From NCBI GenBank assembly GCA_029433475.1, contig JAQTIE010000003.1:32393-96392 (forward strand): 64,000 nt of DNA, read 5' to 3'. The DNA comes from Neisseriaceae bacterium ESL0693 (GTDB taxonomy: Bacteria > Pseudomonadota > Gammaproteobacteria > Burkholderiales > Neisseriaceae). Positions 10,070-19,674 of the stretch are shown here, piece by piece; the first letter of the stretch is position 1; every line of letters starts with the position of its first letter. A program made the position numbers and the translations under genes. The notes below the pieces were generated by a model. That model searched no databases. It saw only the letters and a list, made by a program, of their open reading frames with translations, and was not told where the DNA came from.

Positions 10070-11254
10070 ATGACCCAATCCACTATTGTCCCATCAACCT
10101 CTGAACTGACCATTGCATTATGTGCAGGTGAAGCCTCTGGTGATTTGCTTGGCGCACATCTGATGCGGGCGATCCGGTCACGCCAGCCCAATGTCCGGTT
10201 TGTCGGTATCGGCGGCCCGCGCATGCAGGCTGAAGGCATGGAAAGCCTGTATCAGCAAGAGAAACTGGCCGTCCGAGGTTTTACTGAAGTAGTGAAACGC
10301 CTACCAGAGATTCTGGCGATTCGCATGGGGTTGGTGCGCTCATTACGCAACATTCGGCCGGATGTGTTTGTCGGCATTGATGCGCCTGATTTTAATCTGG
10401 GCGTGGCAGCCAAACTCAAGGCAGCCGGCATTCCCACCTTGCATTATGTCAGCCCTTCAGTATGGGCATGGCGGCGCGGACGGGTTAAAAAAATTGTCAG
10501 ACAGGTGGATGAAGTATTGTGCTTATTTCCCATGGAGGCTGAGTTATACCAGAAGGCGGGTGGACGGGCACAGTTTGTCGGGCATCCATTGGCGCAGTTA
10601 TTGCCTTTAACCACCAATAAATCGGCCAGGCGCGCCCAGTTGCGACTGGCTGATTCTGCACCGGTATTTACCTTAATGCCGGGCAGTCGCGTCAGTGAAC
10701 TGGAATACATGGCACCGCTTTTTCTGGAAGCGGCTGAAATCATCCATCAGCGTTATCCGGATGCCCAGTTTCTGCTGCCACTGGCCACAGTAGCCACGCG
10801 TGAATATATGTTGTCATTGTTGTCGCAGCCGCAATGGCATAAATTGCCCGTCAGATTGTTGTTTGCCCACGCTGATCTGGCCTGCCAGGCTTCGGATGTG
10901 GTGCTGGTGGCCAGTGGCACGGCCACACTGGAAGTGGCCTTATGCCAGCGTCCCATGGTCATCAGCTATAAAATTTCTGCCCTGACTTATGCCTATGTGA
11001 AACGCAAGATTAAAGTACCGCATGTGGGCTTACCCAATATTTTACTGGGCAAAGCAGCAGTACCAGAATTATTGCAGCAAGAAGCCACACCCATGAAACT
11101 GGCTGAGGCGGTCTTGCACTGGTATGAGTCACCTCAGGAAGTAGCAGCGTTACAGCAGGATTTTACCGATTTACATCTTCAATTGCGTCAAGATACCGAT
11201 GCATTGGCGGCAGAGGCAGTATTAGGTTATGCCAGAAAAGCATCGCATGAATGA
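10070..11254 (+). CDS. lpxB: Lipid-A-disaccharide synthase LpxB
   Basis: The 394-residue GT19 glycosyltransferase condenses UDP-2,3-diacylglucosamine with lipid X to form the lipid A disaccharide on the inner membrane face. Diagnostic segments are [18 protein letters not shown] near the N-terminus, [44 protein letters not shown], the nucleotide-binding [13 protein letters not shown] and [16 protein letters not shown]. Length is close to E. coli LpxB (382). The stop overlaps the rnhB start, as in the common lpxB-rnhB arrangement. The lpxD/fabZ/lpxA genes are not in this window. Confidence 0.95.
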   Translation: MTQSTIVPSTSELTIALCAGEASGDLLGAHLMRAIRSRQPNVRFVGIGGPRMQAEGMESLYQQEKLAVRGFTEVVKRLPEILAIRMGLVRSLRNIRPDVFVGIDAPDFNLGVAAKLKAAGIPTLHYVSPSVWAWRRGRVKKIVRQVDEVLCLFPMEAELYQKAGGRAQFVGHPLAQLLPLTTNKSARRAQLRLADSAPVFTLMPGSRVSELEYMAPLFLEAAEIIHQRYPDAQFLLPLATVATREYMLSLLSQPQWHKLPVRLLFAHADLACQASDVVLVASGTATLEVALCQRPMVISYKISALTYAYVKRKIKVPHVGLPNILLGKAAVPELLQQEATPMKLAEAVLHWYESPQEVAALQQDFTDLHLQLRQDTDALAAEAVLGYARKASHE

Positions 11255-11885
11255 GATTTTTGAGGTTCAGCCTACTCATGCAGGGGTAGATGAGGCGGGG
11301 CGCGGGCCTTTGGTCGGCAGTGTTTTTGCGGCGGCAGTGATGTTGCCTGTGGAATATGATTTACCCGGTCTAACTGATTCTAAAAAATTATCTGAAAAAA
11401 AGCGTGATCAGTTGGCGGTATTGATCCGGCAGCAGGCCATTGCCTGGTCGGTAGCGTCAGCCGATGTGGTGGAAATTCATCAATACAATATCCTGCATGC
11501 TACCATGCGCGCCATGGCGCGTGCTGTGGCCGGCTTAAACATTGTGCCTGAAAAAGTGTGGATTGATGGTAATCGGATTCCGGTAGGATTAACTGTTACA
11601 GCTGAAGCCGTTGTTAAAGGTGATGCCAAAATAGCCGCCATTTCCGCAGCGTCTATTCTGGCCAAGACTGCGCGTGATGCCGAAATGTATGCTTTGGCTG
11701 AAGTTTACCCGCAATATGGTTTTGACAAACATAAAGGTTATGGCACAGCAGCCCATCTGGCCGCTTTGGAAAAGTATGGCGTATTACCACAGCATCGCCA
11801 GGATTTTGCTCCCGTGCGGTTATTATTGGCGCAAGGGCATTTGCATGTGCCTGCATCAATGCAGACAAAATCAGTTTCTGACTAG
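11247..11885 (+). CDS. rnhB: Ribonuclease HII
   Basis: The 212-residue RNase HII removes RNA from RNA-DNA hybrids and initiates ribonucleotide excision. The catalytic [10 protein letters not shown] motif is near residue 17; [10 protein letters not shown], the conserved [13 protein letters not shown] and the HKGYGTAAH segment follow. I chose the ATG of MNEIFEV, which overlaps the last eight bases of lpxB. An in-frame ATG 18 bases upstream would add MPEKHR, and neither start has a strong ribosome binding site, so translational coupling to lpxB is likely. A strong bidirectional terminator follows. Confidence 0.93.
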   Translation: MNEIFEVQPTHAGVDEAGRGPLVGSVFAAAVMLPVEYDLPGLTDSKKLSEKKRDQLAVLIRQQAIAWSVASADVVEIHQYNILHATMRAMARAVAGLNIVPEKVWIDGNRIPVGLTVTAEAVVKGDAKIAAISAASILAKTARDAEMYALAEVYPQYGFDKHKGYGTAAHLAALEKYGVLPQHRQDFAPVRLLLAQGHLHVPASMQTKSVSD

Positions 11886-11940
11886 AATAAAACCTGAGGT
11901 AATCCTGAAAACCTGATTTTCAATCATGGTTCAGACAAAT

Positions 11941-11976
11941 AAAAAACCGGTTTTAATCATTAAAACCGGTTTTTTA
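11941..11976. terminator. Bidirectional Rho-independent terminator between rnhB and dksA
   Basis: AAAAAACCGGTTTTAA and its inverted copy flank a three- to four-base loop, giving T-runs on both strands. It serves the convergent rnhB (+) and dksA (-) genes. Confidence 0.9.
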
Positions 11977-11988
11977 TTCAGCATTGCA

Positions 11989-12405
11989 TCAATCAACAAA
12001 TTGTTTTTTGATGCGTTCGCGTCGCTCCTGTGCTTCGACGGATAGGGTGGCGGTTGGGCGTGCCAGTAGTCGCTTTAAGCCAATGGGCTCACCCGTATCC
12101 TGACAAAAACCATAGCTGCCTTCATCCAGTTGTCTGAGAGAAGCCTGAATTTTACTCAATAATTTACGTTCACGATCACGTGTACGCAGTTCCAGTGCAT
12201 ATTCTTCCTCTAAAGTTGCACGGTCTGCCGGATCAGGTGTTGTCGGTTGTTCCTGTAAATGATCCGCAGTGTTGGTGGCATTACTGATTAATTCTTCCTG
12301 AAGTTTTAAAAGTAAATCACGAAAAAAAATCTGATGATCTTCGTTCATGTATTCTTCTTCAGGCCCATTCCATTGCAGGATATCGTTTTCGGTCAATTTT
12401 GCCAT
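11989..12405 (-). CDS. dksA: RNA polymerase-binding transcription factor DksA (zinc-less type)
   Basis: The 138-residue protein binds the RNA polymerase secondary channel and, with ppGpp, adjusts rRNA and amino-acid gene transcription. The coiled-coil region (residues ~20-100) carries DPADRATLEEEYALELRTRDRERKLL in two adjoining blocks, containing the acidic tip (DPAD). The C-terminal globular part reads GFCQDTGEPIGLKRLLARPTA and then LSVEAQERRE. Only the first of the four zinc-finger cysteines of E. coli DksA is present, so this is a zinc-independent variant, as I recall for Neisseria DksA. It converges on rnhB. Confidence 0.95.
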   Translation of the reverse strand: MAKLTENDILQWNGPEEEYMNEDHQIFFRDLLLKLQEELISNATNTADHLQEQPTTPDPADRATLEEEYALELRTRDRERKLLSKIQASLRQLDEGSYGFCQDTGEPIGLKRLLARPTATLSVEAQERRERIKKQFVD

Positions 12406-12550
12406 AATACAGTCTTCCTTTTGCGTGTCCGGTTGATGGATATCGACCCAGGTTTTAATGATTCAGGTTACCCAATCATCAGGCTGTTAAAAAGTGGGGG
12501 CATAATAGCATGTTTTTTTAGGATCACCAGGATTTTTGCGTCTTTTGATC

Positions 12551-13114
12551 TTAGCGGGTTAATAAACTCAGTTGCAACAGATTCAATAAATGAGGCAACC
12601 AGAGTGTTGCGGCCAGCCACAATAAAATCACCACGAAGGTGCCAGAAAAATCATATTGTCGCCATCTGAGAAAAAACAAAGGGCGTGTCAGTGGCATAAA
12701 TAAACGTTGCAATGCCTGTAAAAGTGGGTTGTATGCCTGACTGAAACTCAACACCATGCGCAATAATAAACCCATTATCAGCACATAACATAAAGACCGC
12801 AGTGCCAGTAACAGACTGATAAACAACATCACCGCCATAAGACGTAAACTGATGGCCCACTGGGCGGAAAGAAGCAGGATATTCAGTAAAGATGCCAGAT
12901 AATAAATCAGCACACTACCCATGACACAGGCCATATCCCAACGACGCCAGGAAGGTATGATCTTACGTAATGGCTGAATCAACCAGTTGGTGCTGAGCAG
13001 ACAGAATTGTGCCAGCGGATGCATATAAGGTAATTGCGCCCATTGCAGCAATAATCTTGTCCAGCACAGCATGGACAAAGCATCGGCCAGTAAAAAAATC
13101 AGGGTGGAAATCAT
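12551..13114 (-). CDS. YggT family integral membrane protein
   Basis: The 187-residue protein consists of two YggT-type halves. Each has hydrophobic segments followed by an L-P-L-R/T-P type signature (LIQPLRKIIPSWRRWD near residue 45, and LFMPLTRPLFFLRWRQYDFSG near residue 137). Four or more membrane spans are evident. YggT proteins accompany yggS and proC in many bacteria; their function is poorly defined, with links to osmotic shock and cell division. Here yggS lies upstream on the same strand but 480 bases away, and proC is missing between them. Confidence 0.88.
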   Translation of the reverse strand: MISTLIFLLADALSMLCWTRLLLQWAQLPYMHPLAQFCLLSTNWLIQPLRKIIPSWRRWDMACVMGSVLIYYLASLLNILLLSAQWAISLRLMAVMLFISLLLALRSLCYVLIMGLLLRMVLSFSQAYNPLLQALQRLFMPLTRPLFFLRWRQYDFSGTFVVILLWLAATLWLPHLLNLLQLSLLTR

Positions 13115-13593
13115 AGGAGTAAACGGTATAAATAATTTTGGATTGCTGTTAATGCGCTAAATATTGACATAAACACCCTATAGGTACAAACAATATCTAT
13201 GATGACATTGGATTATTGTTGCCACTCAATATCACACTACGCTAGCTGACCTAAGCAGGTTTTTAACATAACCAGTTATGCTAACTTTGGATTTTACGTA
13301 TTTTTAGCTTTATGTTTCAACGCACAATTATTGTGGAACAATAAATAATTGATATGGGCTGATGATTTGATGATGGTTATACACCAATATTCTGGTCGAT
13401 GGTCGTTGTATTTAATACTTCAATTAAGTCAAACCTGTGCCCGGACAGTATTGGTTAAACATTAAAATTCATTATGACTCATTTTAATAGCCTGATGACC
13501 CATACAAGGTCTTGATTGTGAATACAGGCAAAGTAATTGAATCACCCAATTCAGACCATTCTGGTCACTCCCAAAAACCCAAAGCCATGGCTT
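13115..13593. other. 479-bp intergenic region between yggT and yggS with no recognisable gene
   Basis: This AT-rich stretch lies where proC often sits. No frame on either strand carries ProC-like motifs, and no tRNA, strong terminator or repeat is visible. It presumably contains the promoter of yggT near its left end. Confidence 0.6.
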
Positions 13594-14292
13594 TCATGTC
13601 TCATCATAAGAACGGTGGCCGAAAATAGCCCGTCCAATCCGCACATGAGTTGCCCCGTTTTTAATGGCTACAGGCAGGTCTGAACTCATGCCCATGGATA
13701 AAACGTCCACATCAAAACCGGCATCCTGTAGAAAAGCCAGTAAAGCCTGCATACGCTGAAATTGTTGTTGTAATTCCGTTTCAGTACTGTTTGTTTTGGC
13801 CACGCACATCAGACCACGCAATGTCAGTCTGGGTAAAGTGGCAATGGTCTGAGCCAATGTCAGTAATATCGACTCTTCAGGTGCGATACCATGTTTGGCC
13901 GCTTCATTGGCAATATTTATTTCAATACAGACATTTAAAGGCACCAAGCCCTTAGGGCGCTGGGCATTCAGTCTTTGGGCAATCCTAGCCCGATCAATAC
14001 TGTGTACCCAATGCGCATGTTCGGCAACCAGCTGGCTTTTATTACTTTGGACATGTCCAATCATATGCCATGTGATATCCAGATCTGCCAATTGAGTCGC
14101 TTTGTGGGCAAATTCCTGAATGTAGTTTTCACCAAAATCACGTTGACCCGCTTGATATAATGCACGAATATCCGCAGCCGGAAAAGTTTTGCTGACGGCA
14201 ATCAGACAAACTGGCTTTTGGGCTAAAGCTGAGGTTGTGGCCTGATGAATCTCATCACAAACAGATTGCCAGCGTGCTGTTAAAGCAGTCAT
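13594..14292 (-). CDS. PLP homeostasis protein, YggS/PROSC family
   Basis: The 232-residue TIM-barrel protein binds pyridoxal phosphate and buffers free PLP; no enzymatic reaction is established for the family. The PLP lysine is in LIAVSKTFP (Lys35). FGENYIQEF, WHMIGHVQSNKSQ and the C-terminal LSMGMSSDLPVAIKNGATHVRIGRAIFG are all present. Length is normal. It starts 165 bases before the divergently transcribed pilT; yggS next to pilT is a common arrangement in proteobacteria. Confidence 0.93.
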   Translation of the reverse strand: MTALTARWQSVCDEIHQATTSALAQKPVCLIAVSKTFPAADIRALYQAGQRDFGENYIQEFAHKATQLADLDITWHMIGHVQSNKSQLVAEHAHWVHSIDRARIAQRLNAQRPKGLVPLNVCIEINIANEAAKHGIAPEESILLTLAQTIATLPRLTLRGLMCVAKTNSTETELQQQFQRMQALLAFLQDAGFDVDVLSMGMSSDLPVAIKNGATHVRIGRAIFGHRSYDET

Positions 14293-14458
14293 AATAAAAC
14301 ATCCTTTACATTATTTTAATTTATATTAATTTATATTGTAAATATTGAAATGATAATGAATATTTTTATTTTAAAACAGTAATAAGTTGATTAAAATAAC
14401 ACGACGATTTACTTATCGGGTATAAATAAGTAAATAATTTATGGAGTTTACTTTAAAT

Positions 14459-15499
14459 ATGCAACTAACAGATCTACTGGCCTTTGGGGTTAAAAATAAA
14501 GCATCAGATTTACATTTAAGTGCTGGGTTACCGCCAATGATTCGTGTTAATGGTGATATCCGACGCATTAATCTGCCAGAACAGAATGCGGAAGAAGTCG
14601 GCAAAATGATCACCTCCATCATGAACGATCAGCAACGTAAAGTATACCAGCAGAATCTGGAATGTGACTTTTCATTTGAGTTACCCAATGTATCGCGCTT
14701 CCGTGTCAATGCTTTTAATACCCAGCGCGGCCCTGCCGCTGTTTTGCGCAGTATTCCAAGCAAAGTATTGACCCTGGAAGACTTGAAAGCGCCGGAAGTA
14801 TTCCGCCATATCGCCGAAACTCCGCGTGGTCTGGTGCTGGTTACCGGTCCTACCGGCTCCGGTAAATCAACTACTCTGGCCGCCATGGTAGATTATATCA
14901 ATGATACGGATGCTGCTCATATTCTGACCATTGAAGACCCGATCGAGTTTGTGCATCAAAGTAAAAAATCATTAGTCAATCAGCGTGAATTGCATGAACA
15001 CACTTTAAGTTTTGCCAATGCGCTGAAATCGGCTTTGCGTGAAGACCCCGATGTGATTCTGGTGGGGGAGATGCGTGACCCTGAAACCATTGGTCTGGCT
15101 TTAACCGCCGCAGAAACCGGTCACTTGGTATTCGGGACTTTGCATACCACCGGGGCAGCCAAAACCATTGACCGTATTGTCGACGTTTTTCCGGCAGGTG
15201 AAAAGGAAATGGTACGTTCCATGCTATCGGAAAGTTTGCGTGCCGTTATTTCCCAGACTTTACTGAAAACCAAAGATGGTCAGGGTCGTGTGGCCGCTCA
15301 TGAAATTATGATCAGTACCTCTGCCGTGCGTAATCTGATCAGAGAGAATAAAATTGCCCAGCTTGGCTCAATGATTCAGACAGGACAGAAATATGGTATG
15401 CAAACGCTGGATCAGTGTTTACAAAGATTGGTTCGCGAAGGCAAAGTCAGTCTGGAAGTGGCACGCAGTAAAGCCAGCAGTCCTGACCAGATATCCTAA
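14459..15499 (+). CDS. pilT: Type IV pilus retraction ATPase PilT
   Basis: The 346-residue hexameric ATPase drives pilus retraction, twitching motility and DNA uptake. The ATG of MQLTDLLAFGVKNKASDLHLSAG is chosen because the family starts there and GGAG lies 12 bases upstream; an in-frame ATG at 14441 lacks a ribosome binding site. Motifs are Walker A GPTGSGKST near residue 131, the Walker B GEMRDPETIGLAL, the His box GHLVFGTLHTTGA and the C-terminal AVRNLIRENK segment that resembles the PilT AIRNLIRE motif. Zinc-binding cysteines are absent, as expected for PilT. pilU follows after 214 bases. Confidence 0.95.
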   Translation: MQLTDLLAFGVKNKASDLHLSAGLPPMIRVNGDIRRINLPEQNAEEVGKMITSIMNDQQRKVYQQNLECDFSFELPNVSRFRVNAFNTQRGPAAVLRSIPSKVLTLEDLKAPEVFRHIAETPRGLVLVTGPTGSGKSTTLAAMVDYINDTDAAHILTIEDPIEFVHQSKKSLVNQRELHEHTLSFANALKSALREDPDVILVGEMRDPETIGLALTAAETGHLVFGTLHTTGAAKTIDRIVDVFPAGEKEMVRSMLSESLRAVISQTLLKTKDGQGRVAAHEIMISTSAVRNLIRENKIAQLGSMIQTGQKYGMQTLDQCLQRLVREGKVSLEVARSKASSPDQIS

Positions 15500-15713
15500 T
15501 TTTGGTAACTGTATCGGATACACATCAGTCAGTTGTCTGGTTTATTCAATACAATTGGCTGGTTAAAATAAGCATCGTTGCATGCTTAAATAAATTGCTT
15601 ATATTTGTCTGAAATCATGATCTATTATATACCGGCTATCAGGTAATGATTTTATGACGAATTATTTATATTGATATAATGCATCATCAATATAATCTGA
15701 AATTGAGGTAGTC

Positions 15714-16931
15714 ATGACCCACGCAGCACAGGCTGAGATTCCGACATCAGCCACCCCCCTAACCGCACCAACATCTTCGGAGGCTAAATTGACTGAATTT
15801 ATCCGATTACATCCAGTGGTTGAAAAAATGGCCGTTGAAGCATCACGTTTGCAAGCTTCTGATGTTTTTTTCAGTCCGGATTTCCCGCCTGCGTGGAAAA
15901 TTGGCGGGCAGATGCATCCTGCACCTACCAAACCATTAAGCAAAGAAGATGCCGAAAAAATGGTATTGTCCACCATGAACCCGGCACAGCAGCAGAAATT
16001 TCTCAACGAACTGGAGCTGAACTACTCTATCGTGGCTAAAAACGGGGTGCGTTTCCGTGTCAATGCCTATCATGAACAAGGTCGTATTGGTATGGTGCTG
16101 CGCCGGATTACTACTGCTATTCCTACCGTCGATGAATTATATCTGCCGCCCATCCTGAATCAGCTGATTATGAAATCGCGCGGTCTGATCATTTTGGCCG
16201 GGCCAACAGGTGCCGGTAAATCCACCACCTTGGCCGCCATGCTGGATTATCGCAATACCCACGCGGCCAATCATATTCTGACCATTGAAGACCCGATCGA
16301 ATATGTGCATAAACCCAAAAAGAGCATCATTACCCATCGTGAAATCGGTGTGGATACACTCAGCTGGGAGAATGCAGTACAAAACGCCTTGCGGGAAGCA
16401 CCGGATGTGGTCTGCATCGGTGAAGTGCGTAGCGCCGAAGGCATGGACTATGCTTTGAAACTGGCGCAAACAGGTCATTTATGCTGTTGTACACTGCACG
16501 CTAGCACGGCCAATCAGGCGATTGAACGTGTTGTTAATTTTTATGCGGAAGAGCAGCGCGAACAAGTATTGATGGATCTGGCTTTAAATCTGGTCTGTAT
16601 CGTTGGTCAGCGATTGGCAGTACTCAAAGACAATAGCGGCCGCAGAGCCATCATTGACTTGCTGATCAATACTACAACCATTCAGGACTATATTATTAAA
16701 GGCGATTTCCTGGAAATGAAAAACATCATGACCAAATCGCTGAATGATGGTATGCAGACTTTTGATCAGCATTTATTCCAACTCTATCGTGACAACCTGA
16801 TTACTTTCGATGAAGCCTTGCGTCAGGCAGATTCCGCCAATGATCTGCGTTTACAGATTCAATTACATGAAAGTGGCGAGAATGCTGCGGGTGGGCTTAG
16901 TGGGGACATGAATAAGCTGGGCTTACTGTAG
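15714..16931 (+). CDS. pilU: PilT-like ATPase PilU
   Basis: The 405-residue PilT paralogue assists PilT-dependent retraction. ASDVFFSPDFPPAWKIGGQM at residues ~45-65 is typical of PilU rather than PilT. Walker A is GPTGAGKST near residue 163, Walker B is CIGEVRSAEGMDYAL and the His box is GHLCCCTLHAST. The C-terminus has an extension (LHESGENAAGG) beyond PilT. GAGG lies just before the ATG. pilT-pilU adjacency supports the assignment, although the 214-base gap suggests that pilU may have its own promoter. Confidence 0.93.
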   Translation: MTHAAQAEIPTSATPLTAPTSSEAKLTEFIRLHPVVEKMAVEASRLQASDVFFSPDFPPAWKIGGQMHPAPTKPLSKEDAEKMVLSTMNPAQQQKFLNELELNYSIVAKNGVRFRVNAYHEQGRIGMVLRRITTAIPTVDELYLPPILNQLIMKSRGLIILAGPTGAGKSTTLAAMLDYRNTHAANHILTIEDPIEYVHKPKKSIITHREIGVDTLSWENAVQNALREAPDVVCIGEVRSAEGMDYALKLAQTGHLCCCTLHASTANQAIERVVNFYAEEQREQVLMDLALNLVCIVGQRLAVLKDNSGRRAIIDLLINTTTIQDYIIKGDFLEMKNIMTKSLNDGMQTFDQHLFQLYRDNLITFDEALRQADSANDLRLQIQLHESGENAAGGLSGDMNKLGLL

Positions 16932-16982
16932 ACATTCATTCTGGAAGTAGGATAAATGGCCGTTTGATAACAGAGTAACTTG

Positions 16983-17690
16983 ATGAAAACCATGATTTTG
17001 GCTGCCGGCCGTGGTGAACGATTACGCCCTCTGACCGATGAATGTCCGAAACCATTATTAAAAGTGGGTGATCTTCCTTTGATCGGCCATCATTTAAAAC
17101 GGTTGCATCAGGCAGGGCTGAATGACATTGTGATTAATCACGCATGGCTTGGCCAACACATAGAAACAGAACTGGGTGACGGGCAGCATTATGGCGTGCA
17201 TATTCAATATTCGCCAGAATGTGAAGGTGGTCTGGAAACCGCAGGCGGTATTGCCATGGCCTTGCCTTTACTGGGGCAGCAACCCTTTCTGGTGGTTAAT
17301 GGTGATGTATTGACGGATTTTGATTTTCAATGCGTTTTTGAGCGTGCAAAAGCCATGCAGCAAAGAAATGATCTAGCACACTTATGGTTGGTGGAAAACC
17401 CTGAGCATCATCAAGAAGGCGATTTCGGCCTGACTCAGGAAGGGCGTCTGTCAGCAAACCCGGTGGCCAGTCAAAGCTGGACATTCAGCGGTATCGGCAT
17501 TTACAGTCCGGCCTTATTTCAATCCATTGCCCCCAATACCCGTGCCAGACTGGCGCCATTATTACGTCAGGCCATGACGAGTGACCGAATCAGTGCAGAA
17601 CGATACAACGGCCATTGGCTGGATGTAGGCACCATAGACAGACTGCAAAAGGCACGTCAATGGGTGAAGAATGGATTGTGCCAAGGCTGA
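16983..17690 (+). CDS. murU: MurU-like N-acetylmuramate-1-phosphate uridylyltransferase / sugar nucleotidyltransferase
   Basis: The 235-residue protein is a short NTP-transferase. LAAGRGERLRPLT is the nucleotide-binding signature, CPKPLLKVGDLPLI follows, and the Mg-binding aspartate is in VVNGDVLTDFDF. Short nucleotidyltransferases of this kind include MurU, which converts MurNAc-1-phosphate to UDP-MurNAc in a peptidoglycan recycling bypass. The partner kinase AmgK is not adjacent here, so the substrate is inferred. The ATG at 16983 is used; the in-frame TTG three bases earlier is less likely. A long structured repeat follows before ruvC. Confidence 0.8.
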   Translation: MKTMILAAGRGERLRPLTDECPKPLLKVGDLPLIGHHLKRLHQAGLNDIVINHAWLGQHIETELGDGQHYGVHIQYSPECEGGLETAGGIAMALPLLGQQPFLVVNGDVLTDFDFQCVFERAKAMQQRNDLAHLWLVENPEHHQEGDFGLTQEGRLSANPVASQSWTFSGIGIYSPALFQSIAPNTRARLAPLLRQAMTSDRISAERYNGHWLDVGTIDRLQKARQWVKNGLCQG

Positions 17691-17721
17691 TTTATTTATA
17701 ACCTCACTTATTTTTTATGAG

Positions 17722-17781
17722 AAAATACCGATTTCTCTGAACCAGAACAGTTTTTGCTGGATTCATGGAAGTCGGTATTTT
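17722..17781 (+). terminator. Long imperfect hairpin between murU and ruvC
   Basis: AAAATACCGATTTC (17722-17735) pairs with GAAGTCGGTATTTT (17768-17781) with one mismatch, and a nested CCAG/CTGG lies in the loop. The 3' arm runs into ATTTTC, so it can act as a terminator for murU. It is unusually long for one and starts 31 bases after the murU stop. Confidence 0.55.
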
Positions 17782-17807
17782 ATTTTCGTTACGGTAAAGT
17801 CTGATTT

Positions 17808-18341
17808 ATGCAGGAAAAGGTTCGTATTCTTGGTGTTGACCCCGGCAGCCGCATTACCGGATTCGGTGTGATTGATGTGATCGGGCAGCAATATATTTAT
17901 GTGGCGTCCGGATGTATTAAAACCACACCTGGCGTGGCCTTAGCCGAACGTATCCGCATGATTGTCAGTCATTTACGTGAAGTCATTGCCATTTATCAAC
18001 CCACACAAACGGCGGTGGAGCAAGTGTTTGTCAACGTTAATCCCGCCGCCACTTTAATGCTGGGGCAGGCACGTGGTGCTGTATTGGCCGCATTAACTCT
18101 GGGTACTCTGCCGGTATTTGAATACACGGCGTTACAAGTGAAGCAAGCGGTTGTCGGACACGGTAAAGCGGCAAAAGAACAAGTGCAGCACATGATTGTG
18201 CAGATGCTGGCATTATCAGGCACCCCTCAGGCCGATGCTGCCGATGCTCTGGCGGTGGCGCTGACTCACGCACTGCGTAACCATACATTGGCTGCCCAGA
18301 TTCAACAGGGTTTAACCATTAAAGCAGGAAGATTTCGTTAA
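17808..18341 (+). CDS. ruvC: Holliday junction endodeoxyribonuclease RuvC
   Basis: The 177-residue resolvase dimer cuts Holliday junctions within the RuvABC complex. Catalytic acidic residues are visible in [13 protein letters not shown] (first Asp), AVEQVFV (Glu) and [12 protein letters not shown] (the C-terminal Asp pair). [11 protein letters not shown] and [11 protein letters not shown] are family signatures. Length matches E. coli RuvC (173). ruvA and ruvB are not adjacent. The gene lies 27 bases after the murU hairpin and 140 bases before dprA. Confidence 0.95.
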   Translation: MQEKVRILGVDPGSRITGFGVIDVIGQQYIYVASGCIKTTPGVALAERIRMIVSHLREVIAIYQPTQTAVEQVFVNVNPAATLMLGQARGAVLAALTLGTLPVFEYTALQVKQAVVGHGKAAKEQVQHMIVQMLALSGTPQADAADALAVALTHALRNHTLAAQIQQGLTIKAGRFR

Positions 18342-18481
18342 ATTTTAACTATCCGTATTCTTTACAGTGCCAAGATCTGATATCTCCAGATTAATGTTTT
18401 TTCTTATTATGCTGTTCAATAATTTGTATTACGGACAGTATTTTGTCATAATGGATTACCAATTAATGACAAATAAATTTC

Positions 18482-19663
18482 ATGGATGAGCAAGAACGCA
18501 TTGCCTGGATTGAACTGGCGCTGACCCCTTATATTGGTGCTGAAACCTTTTTACATTTAATCCGACATTTTGGTTCGGCCAAAGCCGTATTTGAAGTTTC
18601 CACGTCTGATATTCAGCCACTATTAAAGCGAACGCAGGCATTAAAATCATGGCAAAACCGCGATGGTAAAGCAGCAGCAGAAGCCGCATTACAATGGGAA
18701 ACACACTATGAGCAAGCACGCTTATTATTGCTGGGTGAGCAAGACTTTCCGCCGATGCTTAGCGAAGGACTGACACCGCCGCCTTTATTATTCATACGTG
18801 GTCAGATTCATCAACTGCATCAGCCTGCTTTAGCCATTGTCGGTAGCCGCCATGCCACGCCGCAAGCCATGCGTATTGCCGGTGATTTTGCCAGCGCATT
18901 GGCAGAAAAAGGTAATACGGTAATTTCTGGTATGGCCGATGGTATTGATACCGCCGCTCATCAAGGTGCATTAAAGGTTAATGGTGCCACTGTGGCCATC
19001 TGGGGTACCGGCATTGACCGGGTTTACCCTGCGCGCAATAAAACACTGGCCAGCCGCATTGCCGAAGAAGGCTGTATTGTGTCAGAATTTCCATTGGGCA
19101 CCAGACCGCTACCTAATCATTTTCCGCGACGCAATCGGCTGATCGCTGCTTTAAGCGCAGGTACTCTGGTGATTGAAGCCGCACCTGCATCAGGTTCATT
19201 GATTACTGCCCGGCTGGCTGCCGACATGGGACGTGAAGTCATGGCTGTGCCAGGCTCTATTGATAATCCCATGAGTAAAGGCTGCCATGAATTAATTAAA
19301 CAAGGTGCCAAACTGGTCGAAAATTTACAGGATATTTTTCAGGAAGTCACCGCACTCTTGCAAAATCGTCAACAGCAAGCATATAAGAAACATGAATCTT
19401 TATTGACAGATGAATCCATAACGCAAACAACAGTTTTGCCAGCGTCTGATCATACCGTACAGATTAGCGGACTATCCGGTGCTATACCGCCTGATCAGCA
19501 AACTGTATTGGATACAATGGGCTATGGTATCATTCATCCTGACACAATTTCTACCATGCTTGGCATGGCTGCTACAGATGTGTTTGCTCATCTGATGGCA
19601 CTGGAGCTTGCCGGATGGATTACCCTTCTGCCCGGCGGCTGTTATCAGCGCATTAAATCTTGA
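18482..19663 (+). CDS. dprA: DNA processing protein DprA
   Basis: The 393-residue protein loads RecA on incoming single-stranded DNA during natural transformation. A short N-terminal SAM-like region precedes the Rossmann-like core with VGSRHATPQAM, ISGMADGIDTAAHQGAL, GTGIDRVYPARNKTLA, SEFPLG, FPRRNRLIAALS and SGSLITARLA. The C-terminal ~70 residues (from PPDQQTVLDTMG) form the winged-helix DML1-type domain. It precedes smg and topA, the common betaproteobacterial order. With the pilus genes, this supports a potentially competent organism. Confidence 0.95.
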   Translation: MDEQERIAWIELALTPYIGAETFLHLIRHFGSAKAVFEVSTSDIQPLLKRTQALKSWQNRDGKAAAEAALQWETHYEQARLLLLGEQDFPPMLSEGLTPPPLLFIRGQIHQLHQPALAIVGSRHATPQAMRIAGDFASALAEKGNTVISGMADGIDTAAHQGALKVNGATVAIWGTGIDRVYPARNKTLASRIAEEGCIVSEFPLGTRPLPNHFPRRNRLIAALSAGTLVIEAAPASGSLITARLAADMGREVMAVPGSIDNPMSKGCHELIKQGAKLVENLQDIFQEVTALLQNRQQQAYKKHESLLTDESITQTTVLPASDHTVQISGLSGAIPPDQQTVLDTMGYGIIHPDTISTMLGMAATDVFAHLMALELAGWITLLPGGCYQRIKS

Positions 19664-19674
19664 TAGGATAATGA

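Noticed and set aside
13115..13593. Decayed proC pseudogene
   Set aside because: No ProC-like residue pattern could be found in any frame; only the position suggests it.
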